Under the pieces are notes generated by a model. It saw nothing but the letters and a program-made list of their open reading frames with translations, searched no databases and was not told the DNA's origin. DNA of 64,000 nt from Microbacterium sp. C5A9 (GTDB lineage: Bacteria > Actinomycetota > Actinomycetes > Actinomycetales > Microbacteriaceae): the NCBI RefSeq assembly GCF_022627955.1, contig NZ_JABXGD010000004.1, positions 186,001-250,000 of the forward strand. The letters run 5' to 3'. The translations under genes and the position numbers were made by a program. The stretch's first letter is position 1. Each line of letters begins with the position of its first letter. Positions 9,131 to 17,007 of this stretch are shown piece by piece.

Positions 9131-10096
9131 TCACTTACCTCGGGTGACGGCCGGTGGTGTCGTGTCGCGGGGAGCCGCCCGGTACTCGGTCGCCTCTCCC
9201 CTGAGCGCTTCGGTGATGCCCGAGAGATACGCCGACTGGTCGGTCGCCGTGAGGTTGTAGGCGACGTACACGCCGTACCCGTCGGCGACGGTGCGCGTCG
9301 CGAAGTCGGCCGCCGTCGCGGCGCTCGTCTGGGAGAGGTCGATCGCGGCAGCCCCGCGCCGAGTGCGGTCGTCGAGCCCTGGCACGGTCGGGGCGTCGTA
9401 GGTCGGGTAGTACGGGTTCCACGCGAAGTCGAGCACGCCCTCGGCGTCGAACAGCGTGAAGTCGGTGGTCGTGTAGCTCGGCCCGATCGCATACAGGCTG
9501 ATGATCTTGTCGGGGCCGAGACGATCGCGCAGCGCCGTGGCCAACCATCCGAACGATTCGGCGTTGGGCTGCGGCGTGCCATTCGCGCCGTAGTTCGTCC
9601 ACTCGTCGTCGAAATCGATGCCGTCGAGGCCATAGGTCGTCACGGCGTCGGCGAGCTGAGCGGCGAACGCATCCGCCTGCGCATACGAGGTGAAGTTCGC
9701 GAAGCCGGCACCCTGATGGTTGCCGAGCACCGAGAGCAGCACCTTCGTGCCGTTCTCCTGCACCGGCCGGATCTGCGTGTCGGCATTGTCGAGCGTCTCG
9801 GTGACGCGCTCGTTGAAGTGCAGATACGCCTTCTCGCCGTCGTAGTTGATGTTGGCGGCGAAGATCATGGCCATGTCGATCGCGGCTTCGCCGGACTCCG
9901 CGAGCGTATAGTCGGCGACATTGGCTAAATCGTTCGAGTTCACCTCGACATAGACGGCGAGCTTCGGGTCTGCGGGCTCGGTGTCCTCCGCGGCAGCGCC
10001 TGCCACCCCGGTGAAGATGCCCGCCGCCGCGGTGGCGAGGACTCCGAGTCCTGCGATGCTTCGTCGCAGGCGATTCTTGCTGACGTTCTGATTCAT
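9131..10096 (-). CDS. Secreted GH18 endo-beta-N-acetylglucosaminidase (EndoH-like)
   Basis: A 321-residue enzyme with a classical signal peptide (KNRLRR, a hydrophobic core, AAA at 34-36). The GH18 catalytic signature DGIDFDDE lies at 158-165 with Glu165 as acid; the following WTNYG is like EndoH-type enzymes that cleave the chitobiose core of N-glycans. NPYYPTYDAP and the YNL near the C-terminus fit the substrate-assisted GH18 site. AAGGAGA precedes the ATG. An operator palindrome 63-76 nt upstream places it under the same LacI regulator. It would release glycans outside the cell for the adjacent importer. It meets the GH92 gene tail to tail. Confidence 0.85.
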   Translation of the reverse strand: MNQNVSKNRLRRSIAGLGVLATAAAGIFTGVAGAAAEDTEPADPKLAVYVEVNSNDLANVADYTLAESGEAAIDMAMIFAANINYDGEKAYLHFNERVTETLDNADTQIRPVQENGTKVLLSVLGNHQGAGFANFTSYAQADAFAAQLADAVTTYGLDGIDFDDEWTNYGANGTPQPNAESFGWLATALRDRLGPDKIISLYAIGPSYTTTDFTLFDAEGVLDFAWNPYYPTYDAPTVPGLDDRTRRGAAAIDLSQTSAATAADFATRTVADGYGVYVAYNLTATDQSAYLSGITEALRGEATEYRAAPRDTTPPAVTRGK

Positions 10097-10158
10097 GACC
10101 GATCGTCTCCTTCGGCGTCGTTGTCGAATCTGGTCGCGCCATCGCGACCCGCGGCCGA

Positions 10159-10172
10159 CTATAGCGCTTAAG
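10159..10172. promoter_or_regulatory. LacI-family operator, copy 5
   Basis: Sequence CTATAGCGCTTAAG, the best palindrome of the five, with AGCGCT at its centre. It sits upstream of the endoglycosidase gene and ties this separate transcription unit to the regulator gene 9 kb away. Confidence 0.7.
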
Positions 10173-10245
10173 CACGGCGGGCGGAAGGATGACCGAGACG
10201 ACGCGAGTGGTGAACGGCAGCGAACGGATGACCGTGACGGCCAGG

Positions 10246-11943
10246 TCAGTCGGCCAGCATCCGATCCCTCACCTGACGGCGCAGCACCTTGCCGATCAGG
10301 GAACGCGGCAGCTCGTCGACGACGGTGATGCGCTTCGGAACCTTGTAGGGCGTGAGCCGCGTACGGCAGAAGTCACGGAGCGCGCCGACGTCGAGTTGTG
10401 CGCCCTCTCGGAGCACGATCGCGGCGGCGATCTCCTCGCCCCCGCTCGCCCGCGGAAGGCCGACGACCGCGGCCGCGACCACATCGGGGTGCGCGTGCAG
10501 GGCATCCTCCACCTCACTCGGCGACACGTTGAACCCGCCGGTGATGATGAGCTCCTTCAGGCGGTCGACGATGGTGACGAAGCCGTCGGCCGAGACTTCG
10601 GCGATGTCACCTGTGCGCAGCCACCCGTCCGAGAGCAGGGCGTCGGCAGTGTCACCGGGTCGCCGCCAGTACCCCTGGAAGACCTGCGGGCCGCGGACGA
10701 GCAGCTCGCCGCGTTCTCCGACGGGCAGGTCGACATCGGCGTCCGACGGATCGACGACGCGAATCTCGGTGCTCGGGAAGGGCACCCCCACAGTGCCGGG
10801 GCGCCTGCTTCTGCCCATCGGATTGCCCAGCGCGACGGGCGAGCTTTCGGTCATGCCGTATCCCTCGACGAGCAGGCCCCCCGTCGCCTCCTCCCATCGC
10901 TGCACCGTCGCCACCGGAAGGCTCATCGCCCCGGAGATCGCGAAGCGGACCGTCGAGAGGTCGATGGTCCCGCGCGACGCCGCTCGAGCGAGCTGGTCGT
11001 AGATGGGCGGGACCGCGGGGAGAAACGACGGCGGACTCGTGCGGGCGGCCTTCGTGACGAGACCGAGGTCGAACGTGGGGAACAGCACCAGCTTCGCCCC
11101 GATGCTCATCGCGAAGGTGAGACACAGGGTCATGCCGTAGGCGTGGAACAGCGGCAGGACACCGTAGAACGTCTCCTCACCGTCGACCAGGCCCGGCACC
11201 CACGCCCTCCCCTGCATCGCGTTCGCGCGAAGGTTCGCGTGCGTGAGGATCGCACCCTTCGGCGTGCCCGTGGTTCCGCTCGTGTACTGCAGCAGCGCGG
11301 TGTCGCCGAGTTCGGGGCCGACGACCTTGCGTGAGAGAGCACGATGGTCGACGAGCTTCTTCCAGGCCAGCGCTCGCCGCGTCGTGGGCGTGCCCCTCAG
11401 CTTCGCCCGCGCGGCCCGCGCTTTGGGTACCGGCAGCCGCAGAAGCAGGCGCTGCGAGGCGGGCATCGCCTCAGTGAGGTCGACGCTCACGATGTGCTCG
11501 ACCCGCAGGTCGGAGGGGAAGTCCGCGATCGTGTCGACCGTCTTGTCCCAGACGATCGCGACCTTGGCACCGTGATCCTCGAACTGATGCCGCAGCTCCC
11601 TCGCCGTGTAGAGCGGATTGTGCTCGACGACGATGGCGCCGAGACGGAGCGCGGCGTAGAAGGCCACGACGTGCTGCGGGCAGTTGGGCAGCACCAGCGC
11701 CACCCGGTCGCCCTTGTGCACCCCGAGACGCCGGAGCCCCTCTGCGGCACGCAGGATCTGATCGCCCAGCTCGCGGTAGGTGGTCACGGCACCGAAGAAC
11801 TCGAGAGCCGGCCGACGGCCGAACGTCGCGGTGCTCGCCGACATCATCTCGGGCAAGGTCTGCGTCGGGGCATCGATCTCGGCAGGCACGCCGTCGGCGT
11901 ACGAGTCGAGCCAGGGCCGAGAAGCGTAAGGGGAATCGGGCAT
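10246..11943 (-). CDS. AMP-forming long-chain acyl-CoA synthetase
   Basis: A 565-residue adenylate-forming enzyme that activates a fatty acid with ATP and CoA. The phosphate-binding loop YTSGTTGTPKGAILTHANL is near residue 220. The YGMTESSP motif and the hinge WLRTGDIAEVSADGF...DRLKELIITGGFNVSP are intact, followed by a complete C-terminal lid with a PYKVPKRI tail. GGAG precedes the ATG. It stands alone between the glycan locus and the toxin locus. Chain-length specificity is unknown. A second, more distant synthetase lies at 61935-63764. Confidence 0.9.
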   Translation of the reverse strand: MPDSPYASRPWLDSYADGVPAEIDAPTQTLPEMMSASTATFGRRPALEFFGAVTTYRELGDQILRAAEGLRRLGVHKGDRVALVLPNCPQHVVAFYAALRLGAIVVEHNPLYTARELRHQFEDHGAKVAIVWDKTVDTIADFPSDLRVEHIVSVDLTEAMPASQRLLLRLPVPKARAARAKLRGTPTTRRALAWKKLVDHRALSRKVVGPELGDTALLQYTSGTTGTPKGAILTHANLRANAMQGRAWVPGLVDGEETFYGVLPLFHAYGMTLCLTFAMSIGAKLVLFPTFDLGLVTKAARTSPPSFLPAVPPIYDQLARAASRGTIDLSTVRFAISGAMSLPVATVQRWEEATGGLLVEGYGMTESSPVALGNPMGRSRRPGTVGVPFPSTEIRVVDPSDADVDLPVGERGELLVRGPQVFQGYWRRPGDTADALLSDGWLRTGDIAEVSADGFVTIVDRLKELIITGGFNVSPSEVEDALHAHPDVVAAAVVGLPRASGGEEIAAAIVLREGAQLDVGALRDFCRTRLTPYKVPKRITVVDELPRSLIGKVLRRQVRDRMLAD

Positions 11944-12000
11944 GGCTCCATCCTGCCCCGGTCACCTGTGCCGGTCATCGGGGTTTCGCGGCCGGCACCC

Positions 12001-12600
12001 TCACGCAATCGCCTTCTTCATCGCCTCTTGCACCGCGCGGCCCAACTGCTCAGGACTCTCGAAGGTGAGCATGCGACGCCATTGGGAGATCGGCGTGAAA
12101 CCTCCCCGCCGCTCGTTGCGTTCCGGCACGACCTCGATCTCTTGAGGTTCGTGGTCGAAAGCGGCACTCACGTCAACGCTGCGCACTCCTCGTTGGTACT
12201 GTCTGTAAGTCGCCAGCCCCAACCACTCCAGGAATTCTCGATCGGGCGGGTCGGCGCGCCAATCGCGTGCGGGATGAACGGTCGCGTTGGATTCCCGGAG
12301 TCCCTGCAAGATCGCCGATCCGAGCGCATCAGCGTCTGTCAAAGCAGCAACCACCTTTGGCAGTCCGAGCGATACGCTCGGCCCGTTTACACAGTCTGAG
12401 TAGACAAAAAGGAAAACGCGTCTATCTCGGTACAACATCACATTCACGTTGCGCTTCTTCAACGGACGACCTCTTTCCTGTGCGTACATGACCAGCTCAT
12501 CAAGCACGTGGAGAAGATCGTCAGCGCTATCGAAGCCTTCCGATGCGCCCGCAAACGGCTGCACGAGAACACACCCATCAGCGAAACGGTCGACAGACAC
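12001..12600 (-). CDS. Predicted immunity protein, third tandem paralogue
   Basis: A 199-residue protein, longer at the N-terminus than its two neighbours. It shares their core: a DP.DREFLEWLG.ATY..Y..GVRS region, then ERNERRGGFTPI, then a C-terminal SPEQLGRAVQEAMKKA. The core resembles immunity proteins of contact-dependent inhibition systems that neutralise CdiA-CT nucleases. Unlike the others, it has an extra region of about 35 residues rich in basic residues (ERGRPLKKRNVNVMLYRDRR). It starts with GTG. It is last in the toxin operon, 8 nt after the second paralogue. A dedicated role against a different toxin variant is possible. Confidence 0.6.
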   Translation of the reverse strand: MSVDRFADGCVLVQPFAGASEGFDSADDLLHVLDELVMYAQERGRPLKKRNVNVMLYRDRRVFLFVYSDCVNGPSVSLGLPKVVAALTDADALGSAILQGLRESNATVHPARDWRADPPDREFLEWLGLATYRQYQRGVRSVDVSAAFDHEPQEIEVVPERNERRGGFTPISQWRRMLTFESPEQLGRAVQEAMKKAIA

Positions 12601-12607
12601 TATGCGA

Positions 12608-13105
12608 CTAGCTCCGCGTCCATCTGAACCCCGAACCGCGACCGGGCGTCGCCTTCGTCATGGCATCCTGAATCTCGAGACCGAGATGCTCAGGATCAGT
12701 GAACTCTACGACTCTCTGTTCGTTCGCGATTCCCTCAAAGCCACCGCGCGGACCCAAATTGCGGTTAGGACGAATGCGCACCTGGTCAATGACATCGACA
12801 AACGACGCCGAAAGCCCGACCGAACGCACGCCCCTCGAATACTCGCCATAGGTGGCGGCCCCGTACCAGTCGAGGAACTCACGATCGGCTGGATCTCGAC
12901 GGAGATCCCGAGCCGGAAGCATGCGCCGATTCGACGCCGTGAGCGCAGCTACTGCTGCGCGTCCCAGCTCACGCTCACTCGACATCGAAGGAAGCACCAA
13001 CGGCAGGCCGTCGTACACCACGGGCCCGCCAGTCGTAGCGGAGAACGGCTGAAGGAGCACCCGTCCGTCGGGGACCAGAGCGACGCTCGCGATCCGGAGC
13101 ATCAC
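12608..13105 (-). CDS. Predicted immunity protein, second tandem paralogue
   Basis: A 165-residue protein with the conserved core RRDPADREFLDWYGAATYGE, GVRS and RNLGPRGGFEG, followed by an EHLGLEIQDAMTKA end. GTG 13105 or ATG 13102 is the start; GGAGG is well placed for both. It is the most divergent of the three copies and has an extra basic C-terminal tail (RGSGFRWTRS). It lies 46 nt downstream of the first paralogue. Immunity function is inferred from its similarity to that copy, which directly follows the toxin gene. Confidence 0.6.
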   Translation of the reverse strand: MMLRIASVALVPDGRVLLQPFSATTGGPVVYDGLPLVLPSMSSERELGRAAVAALTASNRRMLPARDLRRDPADREFLDWYGAATYGEYSRGVRSVGLSASFVDVIDQVRIRPNRNLGPRGGFEGIANEQRVVEFTDPEHLGLEIQDAMTKATPGRGSGFRWTRS

Positions 13106-13151
13106 CGCATCACCTCCCTCGCCAATGCGCCCACCGTCACTCCCGTCGGAG

Positions 13152-13619
13152 TCACGCCGTCGCCCTCTTCATCGCCTCTTGCACGGCGCGGCCGAGCTGC
13201 TCGGGGCTCTCGAACATCACCGTGCGGCGCTCGTCGGACAGGGGCGTGAATCCGCCGCGAGGCCCGCCATTACGCTCGGGCGTGATCATGACCTCAGCGA
13301 TGTCATCGTTGTCGTACGCCGCCCGCACACTCAACGTGCGCACACCTTTCATGTACTGCCCATATGTGCGCAGCCCGAGCCACTCGAGAAACTCGCGATC
13401 GGGCGGATCAACGCGGAGATTGCGATTCGGAAGCGGCCTCCGGTTGGAGGCATGGAGCGCCGCCACGATCGACGAGCCCAGAACCTGCGCGTCGGTCATA
13501 CTCGCGATGACTGACGGCAGCCCGTCCCCGATACTCGCTCCCTCCCAGGTCTTCGAGTACGGCTGAATGAAGACACGACCGTCCCGTTGCAGTTCGACAC
13601 TCACCGAGTGATCTCTCAT
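13152..13619 (-). CDS. Predicted cognate immunity protein, first tandem paralogue
   Basis: A 155-residue, soluble, signal-less protein. The core has RVDPPDREFLEWLGLRTYGQ, then ITPERNGGPRGGFTPL and SPEQLGRAVQEAMKRA, a pattern I associate with CdiI-type immunity proteins paired with CdiA_C endonuclease toxins. Its ATG overlaps the toxin stop codon by ATGA, so toxin and antidote are translationally coupled. This is the copy most likely to protect against the adjacent nuclease. The family assignment is from memory of the motif pattern. Confidence 0.65.
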   Translation of the reverse strand: MRDHSVSVELQRDGRVFIQPYSKTWEGASIGDGLPSVIASMTDAQVLGSSIVAALHASNRRPLPNRNLRVDPPDREFLEWLGLRTYGQYMKGVRTLSVRAAYDNDDIAEVMITPERNGGPRGGFTPLSDERRTVMFESPEQLGRAVQEAMKRATA

Positions 13620-15028
13620 CTCATAACCTCTACGTCCAACTTGACTCCTTGCTGCTCGGCATAGTTCATAACCTCGTCAATAGCCGCTTTCTGCTCTGCA
13701 GTCGCGCCTCGCGGCACGACAACGTAAAGCACCCGTTCCGTGATCTGCGCCTCCGCAACCTCGACTTTCGCGCGCTTGTCACCAACGAAGGCAGCCATCT
13801 TGTCGACGTATCGCTTCAGCAGACTCTTCAAGCGGGATGCATTCTGATAGCTCTTGGCCGCGAGATCCACCGTCTTGATGCTCGTGGCGATGCCGTGCTG
13901 CCAATCGAACTTGTCGATCGTCGGGAACCCCGGCGGCAGGTTGCCACCGAGACGCGTCTCGATCGCGAATCCGCGGGGCGACGGAGGCAGGGGCCAGGCC
14001 GAGTTCGACAGCCTGTTCGCGAGGTCGTCGAGCGCCTTGAGCGTGCCGGCGACCGGCGTGACCTCAGCTGCCCGCGGCGTCAGCGTCAGGATCTTGCGCA
14101 GGTTGTCGCCCACCGCATCCGCGCTCTTCCACACGAGCGATGAGCCGGTCAGCGTCGCCATGTTCAGCAGCCGCGAGATGATCAACGACATACGCGCGCC
14201 CGCGGTGAGCACAGCACCGTAGGCAGCACCCTGCATCGCCACCCCTGCGATGCCCGCGGTCGCCGCGGCGGCAAGACCCGCCGCGACCTCGATCGCGATG
14301 ATCGAGGCGAGCATGAGGTTGACCTCGGTGATCAACTCGGAGCGCGCCGACTCGATATGGCCGGCGAGGTCGTCGCAGGCGGTCCCGATCGCGCGGCACT
14401 GAGCCGCCAGCTCGCTCAGGGTCTCGCCGAGCAGACGGCACACGCCGCGCGCGCTCTCGATCTCGGGCGAATCCTGCTCGTCGAGCGCCGTGATGCCCTG
14501 CGAGACGAGCATCCATCCCGCATCGAGCTCGTCGGCGGCGCGCGTCCACACCGCGCCCATCTCGCGCAGCCGGCCGGGGTCGCCGTCGGGCCAGATGAGC
14601 CCGCAGACGTCCTGCAGCCACTCCCATCCGGCGGGCGGATCCGCGATCGCACCACCCTCGGCGCTCGGCAGACCGACCGACATCGGCGCGCCGGATACGA
14701 ATGACAGAGTCTCGGGCGGAAGCTCACCGCCACCCGTGACGTCGGAGTACGCCTCGGCCCTGGCGTGGTTGAAGCCCGCCTGCTGAAGCAGCGCGCCGAC
14801 GTTCACGCTCGCGCGACTGAGCTGGTCGATCGCCTGCACCGTCTGGGGCGCGACGGCATCGTACGATTCCGCCCAGGCCGCGCCTGCCGGGTCGTGACCG
14901 GCGACCGCTCCCATGCCCGAGAGCGCCCCGGTGAGCCTCTCAGCCACCCGGCGCACGTCGCTCGCCAGGTGGTCTCCGAACGTCTCAGCCGCCGAAGCGT
15001 AGGCCGTGGGATCGACGCAGATCAGCAT
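13616..15028 (-). CDS. WXG100-chassis polymorphic toxin with CdiA-CT-like nuclease end
   Basis: A 470-residue protein. Residues 1-100 or so form a helical ESX/WXG100-like domain (VAERLTGALSGMGAVAGHDPA). A second helical region and a hydrophobic Ala/Gly-rich stretch (about 225-280) follow. From about residue 345 the C-terminus matches the endonuclease toxin domain of CdiA proteins: a PTIDKFDWQHGIATSIKT block, then RYVDKMAAF and VVVPRGATAEQKAAI. Asp375 and Lys385 in KFD...SIK fit a PD-(D/E)XK-like active site, which is inferred. It follows two WXG100 genes and is followed by three immunity candidates. Type VII export and interbacterial killing are inferred; no secretion ATPase is in the window. 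Confidence 0.75.
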   Translation of the reverse strand: MLICVDPTAYASAAETFGDHLASDVRRVAERLTGALSGMGAVAGHDPAGAAWAESYDAVAPQTVQAIDQLSRASVNVGALLQQAGFNHARAEAYSDVTGGGELPPETLSFVSGAPMSVGLPSAEGGAIADPPAGWEWLQDVCGLIWPDGDPGRLREMGAVWTRAADELDAGWMLVSQGITALDEQDSPEIESARGVCRLLGETLSELAAQCRAIGTACDDLAGHIESARSELITEVNLMLASIIAIEVAAGLAAAATAGIAGVAMQGAAYGAVLTAGARMSLIISRLLNMATLTGSSLVWKSADAVGDNLRKILTLTPRAAEVTPVAGTLKALDDLANRLSNSAWPLPPSPRGFAIETRLGGNLPPGFPTIDKFDWQHGIATSIKTVDLAAKSYQNASRLKSLLKRYVDKMAAFVGDKRAKVEVAEAQITERVLYVVVPRGATAEQKAAIDEVMNYAEQQGVKLDVEVMR

Positions 15029-15032
15029 GCAC

Positions 15033-15314
15033 TCACCCCCACATTGCGAGGTTCACGGATGCCGCAGCCGAGTAGTTCGCGTACGCGCCCTGCAGCGCCC
15101 CGCGCATCTCGTCGAGGGCCCGGGCCATGCGTCGCGCGTCGCCGCGCCAGCGCTCGTGCGCGCCCCGGTGGGCATCCGCCGTCTCACCCGCCCAGGCGAT
15201 GCCCACCCTGGCGGCCGCGGCGTCGGCATCGTCGAGGGCGTCGACGAGGGCGGTGCTGGTGCGCAGCATGTCGTCGAGCATCTGCTCGGCGCGTGCGACG
15301 TGGAAGGCGAACAT
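15033..15314 (-). CDS. Small WXG100-like protein, second copy
   Basis: A 93-residue helical protein with a WAG turn at 41-43 (GIAWAGETADAHR), the WXG motif position of the ESAT-6/EsxA family. The ATG overlaps the upstream stop by TGATG. The stop is 4 nt before the toxin start. It probably pairs with the adjacent copy and with the toxin's N-terminal helices as a chaperone for type VII export. No ribosome-binding site is needed given the overlap. Confidence 0.7.
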   Translation of the reverse strand: MFAFHVARAEQMLDDMLRTSTALVDALDDADAAAARVGIAWAGETADAHRGAHERWRGDARRMARALDEMRGALQGAYANYSAAASVNLAMWG

Positions 15315-15652
15315 CAGCGAGCCCCCATCAGCCGGGAGAGCGCATCGCTGACCCCCGGCGACGCCGAGTCCGACACCTGCGCGTTCGCCTGCTCGGACGC
15401 GACGAGGTCTCGGGTCGCTTCCCTGATCGCCTCGACTCGGTCGTGCAGCTCGGCCGCACCGCCGGTCGCCACGTCGAGCCACCGGTCGAACGCCGCGCGG
15501 AACTGCGTGGCGGCAGGCCCCGTCCACCCGCACGCGAGGAAGTCGTCGATGTCGTGCCGCGCAGCCACCAGGCGCCCGTCGATGCGGTCGGCGACGTCGT
15601 CGAGCCGCCCCGCCTCGCTATCGAGCGCCCCGAAATCCCCCCGGATGATCAT
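15314..15652 (-). CDS. Small WXG100-like protein, first copy
   Basis: A 112-residue helical protein with WTG at 43-45 (CGWTGPAATQFR), the WXG100 hairpin turn. It is the first gene of the toxin operon. There is no Shine-Dalgarno; TATCGT ends 6 nt before the ATG, so leaderless translation is likely. It is expected to form a helical hairpin dimer with the next gene product. Both precede the toxin with 1-4 nt junctions, as secreted ESX partner sets usually do. Confidence 0.75.
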   Translation of the reverse strand: MIIRGDFGALDSEAGRLDDVADRIDGRLVAARHDIDDFLACGWTGPAATQFRAAFDRWLDVATGGAAELHDRVEAIREATRDLVASEQANAQVSDSASPGVSDALSRLMGAR

Positions 15653-15658
15653 GTGGCG

Positions 15659-15697
15659 ACGATAGCAGTCATACCGTCGTCATACGACGACGGTATG
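15659..15697 (-). promoter_or_regulatory. Toxin-operon promoter with long perfect inverted repeat
   Basis: On the minus strand a -10-like TATCGT (15659-15664) lies 6 nt before the first WXG100 ATG. Just upstream is a perfect inverted repeat with 12-bp arms CATACCGTCGTC (15670-15681) and GACGACGGTATG (15686-15697) around ATAC. The repeat covers the expected -35 region, so it reads as a repressor or activator site. The cognate regulator is not evident here. Confidence 0.55.
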
Positions 15698-15735
15698 TGC
15701 TCCATTCCGGTGTCTTGGATCTGGGCCCAGCCCCT

Positions 15736-15768
15736 CCGAACCGGGCCGCCAGCGATATATCGGTTCGG
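15736..15768. promoter_or_regulatory. Second dyad in the divergent region
   Basis: Arms CCGAACCG (15736-15743) and CGGTTCGG (15761-15768) are separated by 17 nt. The right arm continues into a smaller palindrome TTCGGTCCGAA (15764-15774). It lies about 80 nt before the phosphatase gene, so it could be an operator for that operon. Function is unproven. Confidence 0.35.
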
Positions 15769-15846
15769 TCCGAAACACCATGGATCCGCCCCCGCCGGCC
15801 CCTCCGCGATGGGAGGATGACAGCAGGACCGCGGGAGGGGAGCCCC

Positions 15847-17007
15847 ATGATCGACGAACTCACGAGGCAGCGAGCACTCGACGAGATGAAGATCCTCGAC
15901 ACGCCTCGCGACGAGCGGGTGGACCGCATCGCACGGCTGGCCAAGGAGATGTTCGGCGTCCCCATGGTGAGCGTCTCGCTCATCGACCGCGATCGGCAGT
16001 GGCGCAAGACGGAGATCGGGCTCGGCGGGTCCGAGGCGCCGCGGCAGGATTCCTTCTGCGACTACACGGTGCGACAGGACCGCACGGTGATCATCGAGGA
16101 TGCCGCAGACACCGAGCACTTCGCCGACAACCCGTTCGTGATCGGCGATCCACACCTGCGGTTCTACGCGGGCCACCCGCTGCACGCACCGGGCGGCGAG
16201 CCGGTGGGCACCCTCTGCGTACTCGACACCGAGCCCCACGAGTTCACCGACGAGCAGCGCGACCTGCTGCGAGACCTCGCGTTCTGGGTGCAGACCGAGC
16301 TCGCGAACGACGCCGAGCTCGACCACGCGGCCGTGATCCAGAGTGCGCTGCGCCCGCACACCCACCCGACCCTGCCGGGGTACACGATCGCGGGGGGTGC
16401 CGCATCGCGCGGTCGACTGGCCGGCGACTTCTACGACCTGAGCCTGCAGGGGCGCGCGCTGCGCATCACCCTGGCGGATGCCATGGGCAAGGGCACGGGA
16501 CCCGCCCTGATCGCCGCCAGCGTGCGGGCCTCGTTGCGCACCGCCCCGGAGCGCACGATCTCACAGGCGATCGCCGAAGCGGACCGCCTGCTCGAGGAGG
16601 ACTTCGCCGACACGTCGATGTTCGTGACGGCCGTGCACGCCGAGCTCGATCCCGAGAGCGGTGAACTGCAGGTCATCGACGCGGGCCACAGCCTCGCCTT
16701 CATCCTGCGCGCCGACGGTGCGTGGGAGCACCTGCGCTCCACGAGCCTGCCGCTCGGGATGAGCCTGGGGCTGCCGACCGCCGAGGTGCGCGAACCGAGG
16801 ACGACGGTGCTCGGTCCCGGTGACGCGTTCGTCTGCTGCAGCGACGGGCTCCTCGACGTGCTCGACCCCGACGACCCCTACGCCCACGTGTACCGCGTGC
16901 TGACGACGCTCGGCCCCGACGGGGCGATCAGCGAGGCCCTGCGCCTGGCCGCGGGCGAGACGGCCACCGACGACGTCACCGTCGTCGTCGTGCGGCGGGA
17001 CGCATGA
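15847..17007 (+). CDS. GAF-SpoIIE phosphatase (RsbU/PP2C-like)
   Basis: A 386-residue serine phosphatase. A GAF sensor domain spans about residues 15-150 and a SpoIIE/PP2C domain about 175-385. Metal-site motifs are visible: LAGDFYD, LADAMGKG, IDAGHS, CSDGLLD and DDVTVVVV. Such enzymes dephosphorylate a STAS antagonist in partner-switching control. GGGAGGGGAG precedes this ATG, which makes the upstream in-frame starts unlikely. It overlaps the glycosyltransferase gene by ATGA and is co-transcribed with a STAS protein and an RsbW-like kinase, its likely partners. Confidence 0.88.
   Translation: MIDELTRQRALDEMKILDTPRDERVDRIARLAKEMFGVPMVSVSLIDRDRQWRKTEIGLGGSEAPRQDSFCDYTVRQDRTVIIEDAADTEHFADNPFVIGDPHLRFYAGHPLHAPGGEPVGTLCVLDTEPHEFTDEQRDLLRDLAFWVQTELANDAELDHAAVIQSALRPHTHPTLPGYTIAGGAASRGRLAGDFYDLSLQGRALRITLADAMGKGTGPALIAASVRASLRTAPERTISQAIAEADRLLEEDFADTSMFVTAVHAELDPESGELQVIDAGHSLAFILRADGAWEHLRSTSLPLGMSLGLPTAEVREPRTTVLGPGDAFVCCSDGLLDVLDPDDPYAHVYRVLTTLGPDGAISEALRLAAGETATDDVTVVVVRRDA

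Noticed and set aside
9100..9145. Repeated CCTCGGGTGA around the GH92/GH18 gene ends as a terminator or recombination site
   Set aside because: The repeat is direct and short, the inverted GTGATC/GATCAC arms are only 6 bp with a long loop, and chance is enough to explain it.
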